Source: Streptomyces griseocarneus (GTDB taxonomy: Bacteria > Actinomycetota > Actinomycetes > Streptomycetales > Streptomycetaceae). From it: DNA of 64,000 nucleotides. The notes under the pieces were generated by a model. The model was given only the letters and a program-made list of their open reading frames with translations, ran no database searches and was not told the origin of the DNA. The position numbers were made by a program, and so were the translations under genes. Below, piece by piece: positions 45,866-53,567 of this stretch (positions within the stretch are counted from its first letter, which is position 1; every line of letters starts with the position of its first letter). The stretch lies in contig NZ_BNBL01000004.1 of the NCBI RefSeq assembly GCF_014655595.1, forward strand, positions 310,001 to 374,000. Reading direction: 5' to 3'.

Positions 45866-46597
45866 ATGGACGGCAAGGTGGCTCTGGTGACCGGCGGCAG
45901 CCGCGGCATGGGCGCGGCGATCGCGCTGCGGCTGGCGGCGGCGGGCGCGGATGTGGCGATCACGTACGTGTCCGACAGGGCGGCGGCGGAGGCCGTGGTC
46001 CGCAAGATAGAGGGGGAGGGGCGGCGCGGTCTGGCGATCCACGCCGACGCCGGGGACGCGACCGCCCCGGCCGACGCGGTGCGGCGGGCAGCGGAGGCCT
46101 TCGGCCGGTTGGACGTCCTGGTCAACAACGCGGGCGTCGGCGTGCTCGGCCCGCTCGAGCAGATCGCCCCGGCCGACGTCGACAGGGTCCTCGCCGTCAA
46201 CGTACGCGGCGGCTACCTGGCCACCCAGGCGGCGGCCCCGCTGATGACGTACGGCGGACGGATCATCACCATCGGCTCCTGCATGACCCAGCGGGTGCCC
46301 GGCCCCGGCGGCACGCTCTACGCGATGAGCAAGGCCGCGCTGACGGGGCTGACCAAGGCGCTCGCGCGGGAGCTGGGCGAACGCGGGATCACCGCCAACA
46401 TCGTCCACCCGGGCCCGGTGGATACCGACATGAACCCGGCCGACGGCCCGTACGCGGCAGGCCAGAGCGCGATGACCGCCCTCGGCCGGTTCGGCACGCC
46501 CGAGGAGGTCGCCTCGATGGTCGCCTACCTCGCGAGCGACGAGGCGCGCTACGTCACCGGCGCCGAGATCGCCGTGGACGGCGGCCACGCGGCATAG
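45866..46597 (+). CDS. SDR family oxidoreductase (FabG-like)
   Basis: This 243-residue classical short-chain dehydrogenase has TGGSRGMGAAIA for cofactor binding, NNAGVGVLG, Ser in TIGSCMTQ and YAMSK for catalysis, and AEIAVDGGHAA at the end. GAGGAGG is 4-8 bases before the ATG at 45866. It lies 176 bp after the lasso B2 gene in the same direction. A role in the lasso pathway is possible but not indicated by sequence. Confidence 0.9.
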   Translation: MDGKVALVTGGSRGMGAAIALRLAAAGADVAITYVSDRAAAEAVVRKIEGEGRRGLAIHADAGDATAPADAVRRAAEAFGRLDVLVNNAGVGVLGPLEQIAPADVDRVLAVNVRGGYLATQAAAPLMTYGGRIITIGSCMTQRVPGPGGTLYAMSKAALTGLTKALARELGERGITANIVHPGPVDTDMNPADGPYAAGQSAMTALGRFGTPEEVASMVAYLASDEARYVTGAEIAVDGGHAA

Positions 46598-46638
46598 CGG
46601 CCAGGGGACGGTAAGGGGCTTGAGGGGAACCGGGCCCT

Positions 46639-47100
46639 TCAGCCCCAGGTGGTGCCCGCCGGCTCCTCGATGGTGGTGTTGATGCGGTTGAAGAAGTTGG
46701 TCGTCGCGATCATCAGGATGATGGCGGCCAGCTGCTTCTCGTCGAAGTGGTCGGCGGCCTCGTCCCAGATGTCGTCCGGCACCGCCTTGCCCGAGCGGTC
46801 GGCGATCCGGGTGGCGGCCTCGGTCAGCGCCAGGGCCGCCCGCTCGGCGTCGGTGAAGAAGGGGGCCTCGCGCCAGGCGGCCACCGCGTGGAGCCGCTCG
46901 TCGGTCTCACCGGCCTTCTTGGCGCCGGCCACCCCCGCGAACACACAGGCGCTGCAGCCGTTGATCTGGCTGGCGCGCAGGTGGACCAGCTCCATGATCT
47001 GCTGCGGCACGTCGCCCTGGTGCATCGCCTTGTAAAGGTTCTGGATGCCCTTCATCGCGTCGGGCAGAATCATCGCGGGGTTCTTCATGCGAGCTTCCAT
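46639..47100 (-). CDS. Carboxymuconolactone decarboxylase/AhpD-like protein
   Basis: This 153-residue all-helical protein has the AhpD-like redox motif INGCSACVFAG (CxxC) preceded by the conserved LVHLRASQ. FNRINTTIEE is the usual C-terminal block. The ATG at 47100 has GGAG 9 bases upstream. It is divergent from an ECF41 sigma factor and has an ECF41-type promoter, so it is the likely sigma target. Probable peroxidase or thiol-reductant activity is from family knowledge. Confidence 0.88.
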   Translation of the reverse strand: MEARMKNPAMILPDAMKGIQNLYKAMHQGDVPQQIMELVHLRASQINGCSACVFAGVAGAKKAGETDERLHAVAAWREAPFFTDAERAALALTEAATRIADRSGKAVPDDIWDEAADHFDEKQLAAIILMIATTNFFNRINTTIEEPAGTTWG

Positions 47101-47171
47101 GATCATATTCTCCGTCCGTTGTGCGGCCGGCGCCGTTCGCGCCGCCCGCTCGGTGGGGCCGACACTCCACT

Positions 47172-47198
47172 GACGGATCAGGACGCGAGGATGTGACA
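47172..47198 (-). promoter_or_regulatory. ECF41-type promoter
   Basis: Read on the minus strand, TGTCACA (47198-47192), 16 bases, then CGTC (47175-47172). This equals the published ECF41 consensus TGTCACA-N16-CGTC. Transcription would start near 47166, about 65 nt before the decarboxylase ATG. The -35 element touches the GTG start of the sigma gene on the other strand. Confidence 0.8.
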
Positions 47199-47199
47199 G

Positions 47200-48093
47200 G
47201 TGAGCGAAAAAGATTTTCTGGCACAGCGCTTCGAGGAGCACCGCCCCCACCTGCGGGCGGTGGCCTACCGGATGCTGGGCTCGCTCAGCGAGGCCGAGGA
47301 CGCCGTGCAGGAGGCGTGGTTCAGGCTGAGCCGATCCGACGCGGACGCGGTGGAGAACCTGGGCGGCTGGCTGACCACCGTGGTCGGCCGGGTCTGCCTC
47401 GACATGCTGCGCTCCCGCTCCACGCGCGGCGAGGAGCCCCTCCACGACCAGAACGGGCAGGTCCGCCTCCCCGATCCGGTCATCAGCGCCCCCGACCGGC
47501 TCGACCCCGAGCAGGAGATCCTCCTGGCCGACTCGGTCGGCGTCGCCCTCATGGTCGTCCTGCAGACCCTCGCCCCCGCCGAACGGCTCGCCTTCGTCCT
47601 GCACGACATGTTCGCCGTGCCCTTCGACGAGATCGCCACCGTCCTCGGCCGCACCCCCGCCTCCACCCGGCAGCTCGCCAGCCGCGCCCGCCGCCGGGTC
47701 CAGGGAGCGGCACCCGCCCCCGACACCGACCTGAGCCGCAGCCGCCAGGTCGTCGACGCCTTCCTGTCCGCCTCGCGCGGCGGGGACTTCGACGCCCTGG
47801 TCGCCGTCCTCGACCCGGACATCGTGGCCCGCTCCGACGGCGGCACCCTGCTCCCCAGCGCGCTGCGCCGCGGTGCGGCCGAGGTGGCGTCCCAGGCAAT
47901 CATGTTCGCCCGGTTCGCCGAGGCCGGCCATCCGGTGCTGGTCAACGGCACCCCCGGCTTCGTCGCGTTCGCGGAGGGGCGCCCGATGTCCGTCATGGCG
48001 TTCACCATCCAGGGCGACCGCATCACCGCCCTCGACATCCTCACCGACCCCGAGCGCCTCGCGTGCCTCGACCTGAGCGGTCTCGGGATCTGA
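47200..48093 (+). CDS. ECF41 family sigma factor with SnoaL-like C-terminal domain
   Basis: This 297-residue protein has region 2 (RAVAYRMLGSLSEAEDAVQEAWFRLSR), region 4 (LAPAERLAFVLHDMFAVPFDEIATVLGRTPASTRQLASRARRRV) and a ~110-residue C-terminal NTF2/SnoaL-like domain (VVDAFLSASRGGDFDALVAVLDPDIVARSDGG). In ECF41 proteins that extension replaces an anti-sigma factor. The divergent decarboxylase gene with a matching promoter is the usual ECF41 neighbourhood. Confidence 0.93.
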   Translation: MSEKDFLAQRFEEHRPHLRAVAYRMLGSLSEAEDAVQEAWFRLSRSDADAVENLGGWLTTVVGRVCLDMLRSRSTRGEEPLHDQNGQVRLPDPVISAPDRLDPEQEILLADSVGVALMVVLQTLAPAERLAFVLHDMFAVPFDEIATVLGRTPASTRQLASRARRRVQGAAPAPDTDLSRSRQVVDAFLSASRGGDFDALVAVLDPDIVARSDGGTLLPSALRRGAAEVASQAIMFARFAEAGHPVLVNGTPGFVAFAEGRPMSVMAFTIQGDRITALDILTDPERLACLDLSGLGI

Positions 48094-48122
48094 TCAACGC
48101 GTGAGGGCGGGGCGGTCCCGGT

Positions 48123-48166
48123 TCAGGCCTGGAGCCCGGTCGGCTCAGGCCTGGAGTCCGGTCAGC
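48123..48166. repeat. 22-bp tandem duplication spanning the TetR stop codon
   Basis: TCAGGCCTGGAG CCCGGTCGGC (48123-48144) and TCAGGCCTGGAG TCCGGTCAGC (48145-48166) differ at two of 22 positions. The TCA of the second copy is the stop of the minus-strand TetR gene. Confidence 0.75.
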
Positions 48167-48771
48167 AGGGCGTCGAGGGCGAGGTCGAAGCGGGCCTGGT
48201 GATCGGCGGGGCTGCCGAGCCCGCCCGCGACGGCCGCGGCCAGGGTGGGAAAGGCGGTGAGGTCGAGGTCGTCGCCCGGCTGCTCGGGATGACCGGGCGT
48301 GGTGGCGGCCTCGGCCAGGCAGTGGCCGATCACCAGCGTGGACACCGCGTTGACGATCCGCAGCGCCTGGACCGGGCCGATCCCCGCCTCGCCCAGCGCG
48401 GCGGCGGCGTCCTCCACCGCCAGCAGGGCGGTGGCCGAACGCGCGGGGCGCGTGGCCACCAGCGGAATGACCCCCGGGTGACGCAGCAGCTCGTCCCGGA
48501 ACGCGACGGCGAACTCCCGCAGCCGGGCGGGCCATTCGTCGGCCGATCCGTCGAAGTCCGGCCGGACGGCAGAGACCACCTGTTCGACGAGGCCGTCCAG
48601 CAGGGCCGCCTTGTGGGGCACGTAGTGATACAGCGTCATGGCCTCGACGCCCAGCTCCGCGCCGAGCCTGCGCATGGAGAGCTTCTCGATGCCGTCGCGG
48701 TCGACCAGCTCCAAGGCCGCCCCCAACACCTTCTCCCGGGTGAGTCCGGCCCGCTTGGCGGTCGCGTTCAT
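48145..48771 (-). CDS. TetR family transcriptional regulator
   Basis: This 208-residue protein has an N-terminal helix-turn-helix (LTREKVLGAALELVDRDGIEKLSMRRLGAELGVEAMTLYHYVPHKAALL) with the TetR-class YHYVPHK recognition helix, and a TetR_C ligand domain. It is divergent from a SnoaL-like gene, and two matching palindromes lie between them. The ligand is unknown. Confidence 0.92.
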   Translation of the reverse strand: MNATAKRAGLTREKVLGAALELVDRDGIEKLSMRRLGAELGVEAMTLYHYVPHKAALLDGLVEQVVSAVRPDFDGSADEWPARLREFAVAFRDELLRHPGVIPLVATRPARSATALLAVEDAAAALGEAGIGPVQALRIVNAVSTLVIGHCLAEAATTPGHPEQPGDDLDLTAFPTLAAAVAGGLGSPADHQARFDLALDALLTGLQA

Positions 48772-48798
48772 CGGCTTCTCCCGTACGTTCTTGACTTT

Positions 48799-48847
48799 CT
48801 TACACCGTAAGGACAGAGTACCGCCTGTCGCGCCCTTACGGCGTAAG
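48799..48847. promoter_or_regulatory. Two TetR-type operators
   Basis: CTTAC ACC GTAAG (48799-48811) and CTTAC GGC GTAAG (48835-48847) are 13-bp palindromes 36 bp apart in the 89-bp gap between the TetR gene and the SnoaL-like gene. The left one follows TTGACT (48791-48796), a possible -35 for the plus-strand gene. They are probably bound by the adjacent TetR protein. Confidence 0.75.
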
Positions 48848-48860
48848 AAAGGTCCCGAGC

Positions 48861-49295
48861 ATGAGCATCGACCGCAACAAGCAGCTGGTCAGCGGCTTCT
48901 TCACCGCCCTCAACGAGGGCCGCACGGCCGACCTGGGCGACTACCTCGCGCAGGACGTCATCGACCACAACAAGATCATTCACGGCGAGCCCGACGAGCC
49001 GGGTGCCGCCTTCGCAGCCATCGAACAGCAGCTGACGGCACTGAGCCCGTACCGCGCCCGCGTCGACGAACTGATCGCCGAGGGCGACAAGGTCGTCGCC
49101 CGCATCACCCAGACCGGCATCAGCTCCGGCGCCCACCCCCGGATGCCGGTGCCGACCGGTCGTCGTTTCGAGAACGAGGCCGTCTTCGTCTTCACCGTGG
49201 CCCAGGAGGCCGGCCGGATCAGCGAGATCCGTGGCGTGTCCGACCGGCTGGGCCTGTTCCTGCAGCTGGGCTGGGACTGGCCGACGGCGTCATGA
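48861..49295 (+). CDS. SnoaL/NTF2-like ester cyclase family protein
   Basis: This 144-residue single NTF2-like cone has NKQLVSGFFTALNEGRTADLGDYLAQDVIDHN at the start and GDKVVARITQTGISSGAHPRMPVPTGRRFENEAVFVFTV. Asp-His in VIDHN is at the place of the SnoaL active-site pair, so it may be enzymatic or a ligand-binding protein. It is probably repressed by the divergent TetR. Its end overlaps the convergent HATPase gene by 6 bp. Confidence 0.85.
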   Translation: MSIDRNKQLVSGFFTALNEGRTADLGDYLAQDVIDHNKIIHGEPDEPGAAFAAIEQQLTALSPYRARVDELIAEGDKVVARITQTGISSGAHPRMPVPTGRRFENEAVFVFTVAQEAGRISEIRGVSDRLGLFLQLGWDWPTAS

Positions 49296-49721
49296 GTCGC
49301 GGAGCTCGAACCAGAAGAGCTTGCCGGTGACGGTCAGGCGGTCCCAGACCAGCGCCATGCCGCAACTGTCGGCGAGCGTCTGGACGAGGGCGAGTCCGCG
49401 CCCGCGTTCGTCGTCGGGGCGGGCGCGACGGCGGGCGGGCCGCCTGGTGGGGTCCGCGTCGCGAACGCCGATGACGACGCGGTCGGCGTAGGCCGTGAGT
49501 TCGACGGACAGATCGGTGACGCGGGCGTGCTGAACGACGTTGGTCACGACGTCGGACACGCAGACGCACGCGTTGTCGATGAGGGTGGCGTGCCGGGTCG
49601 CCTGCAGCGCGCCGGTGACGAACTGGCGAGCGAGTCTGGGTGTGGTGACGTCCGCCGGCGCGGACAGGTGATAGCTGGCGGTGGTGTGGTGGCGGGGGGT
49701 GCTGAGCATGGCCGATGTCAT
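49290..49721 (-). CDS. ATP-binding regulatory protein (HATPase, AbaA/WhiJ-locus type)
   Basis: This 143-residue GHKL-type ATPase has the N box VCVSDVVTNVVQHA, a weakened G1 (VRDADPTRRP) and the G2 RGRGLALVQTLADSCG. The ATG at 49721 has GGGAGA 8 bases upstream and is preferred to a TTG earlier. It is divergent from an HTH-DUF5753 regulator, the usual partner of such proteins in Streptomyces. Confidence 0.85.
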   Translation of the reverse strand: MTSAMLSTPRHHTTASYHLSAPADVTTPRLARQFVTGALQATRHATLIDNACVCVSDVVTNVVQHARVTDLSVELTAYADRVVIGVRDADPTRRPARRRARPDDERGRGLALVQTLADSCGMALVWDRLTVTGKLFWFELRDS

Positions 49722-49974
49722 GGCGGCGTCTCCCAACGCGGGCAGCTTCTACCGTCCGCGCGGTCACTGCCGTCCGTGGCTCGGCCGTTCCCGTATGCCC
49801 CAACAGGCGTTCGGATGGCTGCACTTCGGGTCTTCCCGGCACGCGCTGCGCGGTACTAGCAGGACCGTAGGGGTCAATCCTGCCCCGGAGCAAGCTTGTC
49901 GCCGGAAACTGGCTCTAACGGGTGGAACCATGGGACGGTGACGCGGAATCCACCGCGCGACAGGGGAAGGTGAC

Positions 49975-50829
49975 ATGCCGCCGAGGGACAACCCGAGTGC
50001 CCGGCAGGTGTGCTTGGGAACGGAGTTGCGCAAGTTGCGGGAACGCGCGGGCAAGACGGCCCGCGAGGCCGCCGGTCTACTGGCGATCGACCAGGCGAAG
50101 ATCAGCCATATCGAGGCTGGGCGCGTCGGCGTCGGCGAGGAGCGGATCAGACGGCTGGCGACGTTCTACTCGTGCCACGACGAGGCGTTGATCGAGGCGC
50201 TGTGCGCGATCTCGCGCGAGCACCGAGGGAAGGGGTGGTGGGACGAGTATCGCGGTGTCCTTCCTCCCAGCTTCTTGGACGTCGCCGAGTTGGAGCACCA
50301 TGCGGCGTACATCCGCTATCTGCAGCCAGTGACGGTTCCCGGCGTGTTCCAGACCGAGGGCTATGCGCGGGCGATGTTCGGCAGCGTCATTCCAAGGCTT
50401 CCGGTCGCCGAGGTGGAGAACCGCGTGGAGCACCGGCTCAGACGCCGTGCGATCTTCGAGCGCGAGGTGCCGCCCCAGGTTGAAGTGGTGATCCACGAGG
50501 CGGCCTTGCGCATGCGGGTCGGCGGCCGGGACGTGGCGCGCGAGCAACTTGCGCACCTCCTTGAGGCGTGCACATGGCTGCATGTGACCCTGCGCGTCAT
50601 CCCCTTCGTGAACGACGACTTCGTTGACGTCACTCAAACCGTGTTGTATGCAGGCGGTGTCGTCCCGCAGCTCGACACCGTCCAGCTCGATACGCCTTGG
50701 GGCGGGCTCTATTTGGACGCGGGTGCAGAGCTGGACAGATACCAGGCGCTCCTCGACTTCGCGCATCAGGTGGCGCTCGGGCCGACAGAGTCCCAGCAGG
50801 TCATCCACAACATCGCGCGGGAACTGTGA
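49975..50829 (+). CDS. WhiJ-like XRE helix-turn-helix regulator with DUF5753 domain
   Basis: This 284-residue protein has an N-terminal XRE helix-turn-helix (LRKLRERAGKTAREAAGLLAIDQAKISHIEAGRVGVGEERIRRL) and a C-terminal DUF5753 domain (WWDEYRGVLPPSFLDVAELE, YIRYLQPVTVPGVFQTEGYARAM, WGGLYLDAGAELDRYQALLDFAHQVAL). Codon use is visibly less GC-biased than in its neighbours. The DUF397 gene follows within 11 bp. The pair resembles whiJ and its small partner, which affect development. Confidence 0.92.
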   Translation: MPPRDNPSARQVCLGTELRKLRERAGKTAREAAGLLAIDQAKISHIEAGRVGVGEERIRRLATFYSCHDEALIEALCAISREHRGKGWWDEYRGVLPPSFLDVAELEHHAAYIRYLQPVTVPGVFQTEGYARAMFGSVIPRLPVAEVENRVEHRLRRRAIFEREVPPQVEVVIHEAALRMRVGGRDVAREQLAHLLEACTWLHVTLRVIPFVNDDFVDVTQTVLYAGGVVPQLDTVQLDTPWGGLYLDAGAELDRYQALLDFAHQVALGPTESQQVIHNIAREL

Positions 50830-50840
50830 GAGCTCCCATC

Positions 50841-51017
50841 ATGAGATCCGAGATCATCTGGCAGAAGTCCTCCTACTCGGGAGGAGGAAACAACTGCGTG
50901 GAGATAGCGAACCGGGTCGACGGCGTCGCCCTCCGCGAGAGCACCGCCCCCGGCACCGTACTCACCACCACCCCGCCCCGCTTTCGGGCGCTGCTGGCTC
51001 ACCTGCGACGGGCCTGA
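50841..51017 (+). CDS. DUF397 protein, partner of the WhiJ-like regulator
   Basis: This 58-residue DUF397 domain has IIWQKSSYSGGGNNCVEIANRVDGVALRES and ends PPRFRALLAHLRRA. A GTG at 50826 that overlaps the upstream stop (GTGA) is an alternative start adding five residues. DUF397 proteins are thought to bind and modulate the neighbouring HTH protein. Confidence 0.9.
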   Translation: MRSEIIWQKSSYSGGGNNCVEIANRVDGVALRESTAPGTVLTTTPPRFRALLAHLRRA

Positions 51018-51054
51018 CACCCCACCACCCCGCCCGCCCCCGGCGGGCACAGGC

Positions 51055-51079
51055 ACGGCCGAAAAAAACTTTCGGCCGT
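51055..51079 (+). terminator. Hairpin after the DUF397 gene
   Basis: ACGGCCGAAA / TTTCGGCCGT, a 10-bp perfect stem with a 5-base A-rich loop, lies 37 bp after the stop. Confidence 0.7.
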
Positions 51080-51193
51080 CCTGTCACATCCTCGCGCCGC
51101 GCCGGGTCGATAGAGCGACGGACCAACCGCACACGACACGGCCGGAGCGGCGCGCGCAAGCTCCTCCCGGCATCCGCTTGATGAGGAGCACCA

Positions 51194-51541
51194 ATGTCCA
51201 CCGCCTACATCGTCGTCACCATCCTGGCCGCTGCCATGGCGGGCTACTCCGGTTACGCGGTCCTCTCCGGTGCCAAGTGGGTCGTGCAGTCGCTGACCGA
51301 CTACAGCGTCCCCCGCTCGTGGTGGGTGGGGCTGGGTGCGGCAAAGGCGGCGGGGGCGCTGGGGCTGCTGGCCGGGCTGTTCGTGCCGGTCATCGGGGTC
51401 ATGGCGGGGATCGGCCTGGTGCTGTACTTCGCCGGGGCCGTGGTCACCGTGATCCGGGCGCGGTCGTACGCGCACGTCCCGTTCCCGATGGTGTACGCGG
51501 CGCCGGTGGTCGGCTCGCTGGTGCTGGGGCTGGCCGCCTGA
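51194..51541 (+). CDS. DoxX-like membrane protein
   Basis: This 115-residue protein has four hydrophobic segments (TAYIVVTILAAAMAGYSGYAVL; VGLGAAKAAGALGLLAGLFV; IGVMAGIGLVLYFAGAVVTVI; MVYAAPVVGSLVLGLAA). The layout and the short loop SVPRSWWVGLGAAKAAGALGLL fit the DoxX-like/DUF4267 group. A GATGAGGAGCACCA ribosome region precedes the ATG. Function is unknown, possibly redox-related from family knowledge. Confidence 0.85.
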   Translation: MSTAYIVVTILAAAMAGYSGYAVLSGAKWVVQSLTDYSVPRSWWVGLGAAKAAGALGLLAGLFVPVIGVMAGIGLVLYFAGAVVTVIRARSYAHVPFPMVYAAPVVGSLVLGLAA

Positions 51542-51566
51542 GGCGCGTACGGGACCCAGGGCGCTC

Positions 51567-52808
51567 CTACGCGGACCGGCCGCGCCCCGCGGCCAGCAGG
51601 CCGCCGGCCCAGCCCACCGCGAGCCACAGCGCGGCGATGACGCAGACGCCGGTCCAGCCCCAGTGGTCGAAGGCCGGGCCCGCAATGGCCGACGCGGTGG
51701 CGCCGCCGATGAAGCCGCAGACGACGTAGGCGGTGTTGGCGGCGGCCGGCTTCGGGGTGGCGGCCAGGGCGCGGGTCTGGTTGGCGACCTGGCCCGCCAT
51801 GAGGCCCGCGTGGATGAGGGCGGCGGCGACGCACAGGGCCCACAGGTGGTGGGCGCCGAGCCAGAAGAAGGGGAGGGACGCGGCCGTCAGGGCGAAGCCG
51901 GTGCTGACGACGCGGGTGGCGCCGAAGCGGTCGATGAGGCTGCCGGAGACGGGGGCGACGGCGGTGGAGACGAGGCCGAAGAGGCCGAAGAGGCCTGCCG
52001 TGCCGGGGGAGAGGTGGTAGGCGCCGGTGGTGCTGGTCAGCAGCAGGGTGAGCGTGGTCCACAGGGCGCTCCAGGCGCCGAAGATGCCGCCCTGGCGCAG
52101 GCAGGCGGCACGGAGCGGGGCCGCGGAGGCGAGCAGGCCGGGCAGGCCGGCGATGGTCCTGAAGGGGTTGGCGGCGGTGCCGCGCGGGCGGGTCTCGGCC
52201 GGAAGGACGAGGGCGGTCAGCAGGCCGACGGCCACGGTCAGTACGGCCGCGCCGGTGAACACCGCGCGCCAGCCGTAGGCCTGGCCGGCGAGTCCGCCGA
52301 GGACGCGGGCGGCGACGATGCCCGTGAACAGGCCGGCCACCACCGCGGCCACGTGCCGCCCGCGCCGGTCGGCGGGGGCGCGCTCGGACACGAGGGGCAC
52401 GAGCAGCTGGGGTACGACCGTCGCGGCGCAGGCGACGAGCACGGCGGCGGCCAGGGCGGGGAGCCCGGGGGCGAGCGCGCCGGCGACCAGGGCCGCGCCG
52501 GCGACGCCGGTCAGGACGGCGACGAGGCGGCGGCGGTTGGCGGTGTCGCCGAGCGGGGCGAAGAACAGCAGGCCTATCGCGTAGCCGAGCTGGGATATGG
52601 AGGCGATCCAGCCGGCGGCGGAGGTCGAGGCGCCGAGGTCCTGGGCGATCAGGCCGAGGAGCGGGGTGGCGAGGTAGATGTTGGCGGCGGTGACGCCCGT
52701 GCACAGGGCGATGACGCCGAGCAGAAGGCCTGTTCGGGGGCCGGGGGCCGGCTCGGGGCGTACGGAGGACCGGGCGGCCCGGTCGTCCGGGTGCGTGGTG
52801 GTGGTCAT
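51567..52808 (-). CDS. MFS transporter, drug-efflux type
   Basis: This 413-residue major facilitator has about 12 segments. The first loop motif LGYAIGLLFFAPLGDTANRRRL carries the MFS motif A (GDxxNRR). The ATG at 52808 is used although the ribosome site is weak. It is divergent from a TetR gene with palindromic operators between, so it is probably an exporter induced by its substrate. Confidence 0.9.
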   Translation of the reverse strand: MTTTTHPDDRAARSSVRPEPAPGPRTGLLLGVIALCTGVTAANIYLATPLLGLIAQDLGASTSAAGWIASISQLGYAIGLLFFAPLGDTANRRRLVAVLTGVAGAALVAGALAPGLPALAAAVLVACAATVVPQLLVPLVSERAPADRRGRHVAAVVAGLFTGIVAARVLGGLAGQAYGWRAVFTGAAVLTVAVGLLTALVLPAETRPRGTAANPFRTIAGLPGLLASAAPLRAACLRQGGIFGAWSALWTTLTLLLTSTTGAYHLSPGTAGLFGLFGLVSTAVAPVSGSLIDRFGATRVVSTGFALTAASLPFFWLGAHHLWALCVAAALIHAGLMAGQVANQTRALAATPKPAAANTAYVVCGFIGGATASAIAGPAFDHWGWTGVCVIAALWLAVGWAGGLLAAGRGRSA

Positions 52809-52837
52809 GACGGTGGAGGCCCCCTGCGTGGAACAGT

Positions 52838-52901
52838 CTTGCAACCAACTGGTTGGTTGCAAGGTCCCAGAAAGAGCGCGCGACTGTCAACCAAATGGTT
52901 G
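52838..52901. promoter_or_regulatory. Two TetR operators between MFS and TetR genes
   Basis: The first is a perfect 26-bp palindrome with arms CTTGCAACCAAC / GTTGGTTGCAAG and a 2-bp centre (52838-52863). The second is CAACCA AA TGGTTG (52888-52901). Both share AACCAA-TGGTTGGTT cores, 44 bp apart centre to centre, in the 108-bp gap. Confidence 0.85.
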
Positions 52902-52916
52902 GTTACTCTGTCCGGC

Positions 52917-53513
52917 ATGGCAGCAGTCAGGGATCCCGAGGCCACCAGGGCACGCATCTTCAAGGCGGCGACGGCCGAGTTCGCCGCGCACGGCATCGCC
53001 GGCGCGCGCATCGACCGCATCGCGCGCGAGGCCTGCGCCAACAAGCAGTTGATCTACGCCTACTTCGGCAACAAGGCCGAGCTCTTCTCCCAGGTCCTCG
53101 AGTGCCGCCTCATCGAACTCGCCGCGGCCCACCCCGTCGACGCCGAGGACGTCGACGGCTGGATCGACCGCCTCATGGACTACCACGCCGCCAACCCGGA
53201 GCTGATCCGGCTGGTCTTCTGGGAGGGCCTGGAGTACGGCACCGGAGGCATCCCGCACGAGGAGGAACGCCGGCGCCACTACGCCAGCAAGACCGCCGCG
53301 TTCGCCGAGGCCCAGCGGAAGGGGATCATCGACTCCGCGATCCCGGCCGGCGACCTGCTGTTCATGCTGACCGCCCTCGCCTCCTGGCCGACCGTGCAGC
53401 CGCACATGCAGCGCATCCTCACCGGCGAGACGGACGAGGACCGGGCCCGGCTGCGCGCGTCGGTGCGCACGGCGGCCCGCCGCATCACGGGCCTGGACCG
53501 ACAGGAGCCCTGA
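52917..53513 (+). CDS. TetR family transcriptional regulator
   Basis: This 198-residue protein has the HTH RARIFKAATAEFAAHGIAGARIDRIAREACANKQLIYAYFGNKAELFSQVL with the recognition-helix pattern LIYAYFGNK, and a TetR_C domain with HMQRILTGETDEDRARLRASV at the end. It probably represses the divergent MFS gene and itself through the palindromes at 52838-52901. Confidence 0.93.
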   Translation: MAAVRDPEATRARIFKAATAEFAAHGIAGARIDRIAREACANKQLIYAYFGNKAELFSQVLECRLIELAAAHPVDAEDVDGWIDRLMDYHAANPELIRLVFWEGLEYGTGGIPHEEERRRHYASKTAAFAEAQRKGIIDSAIPAGDLLFMLTALASWPTVQPHMQRILTGETDEDRARLRASVRTAARRITGLDRQEP

Positions 53514-53567
53514 CCGACGGGAGCCGGACCGGCACCGACATAACCGTTACCGGCCGACCCGCGCCGC

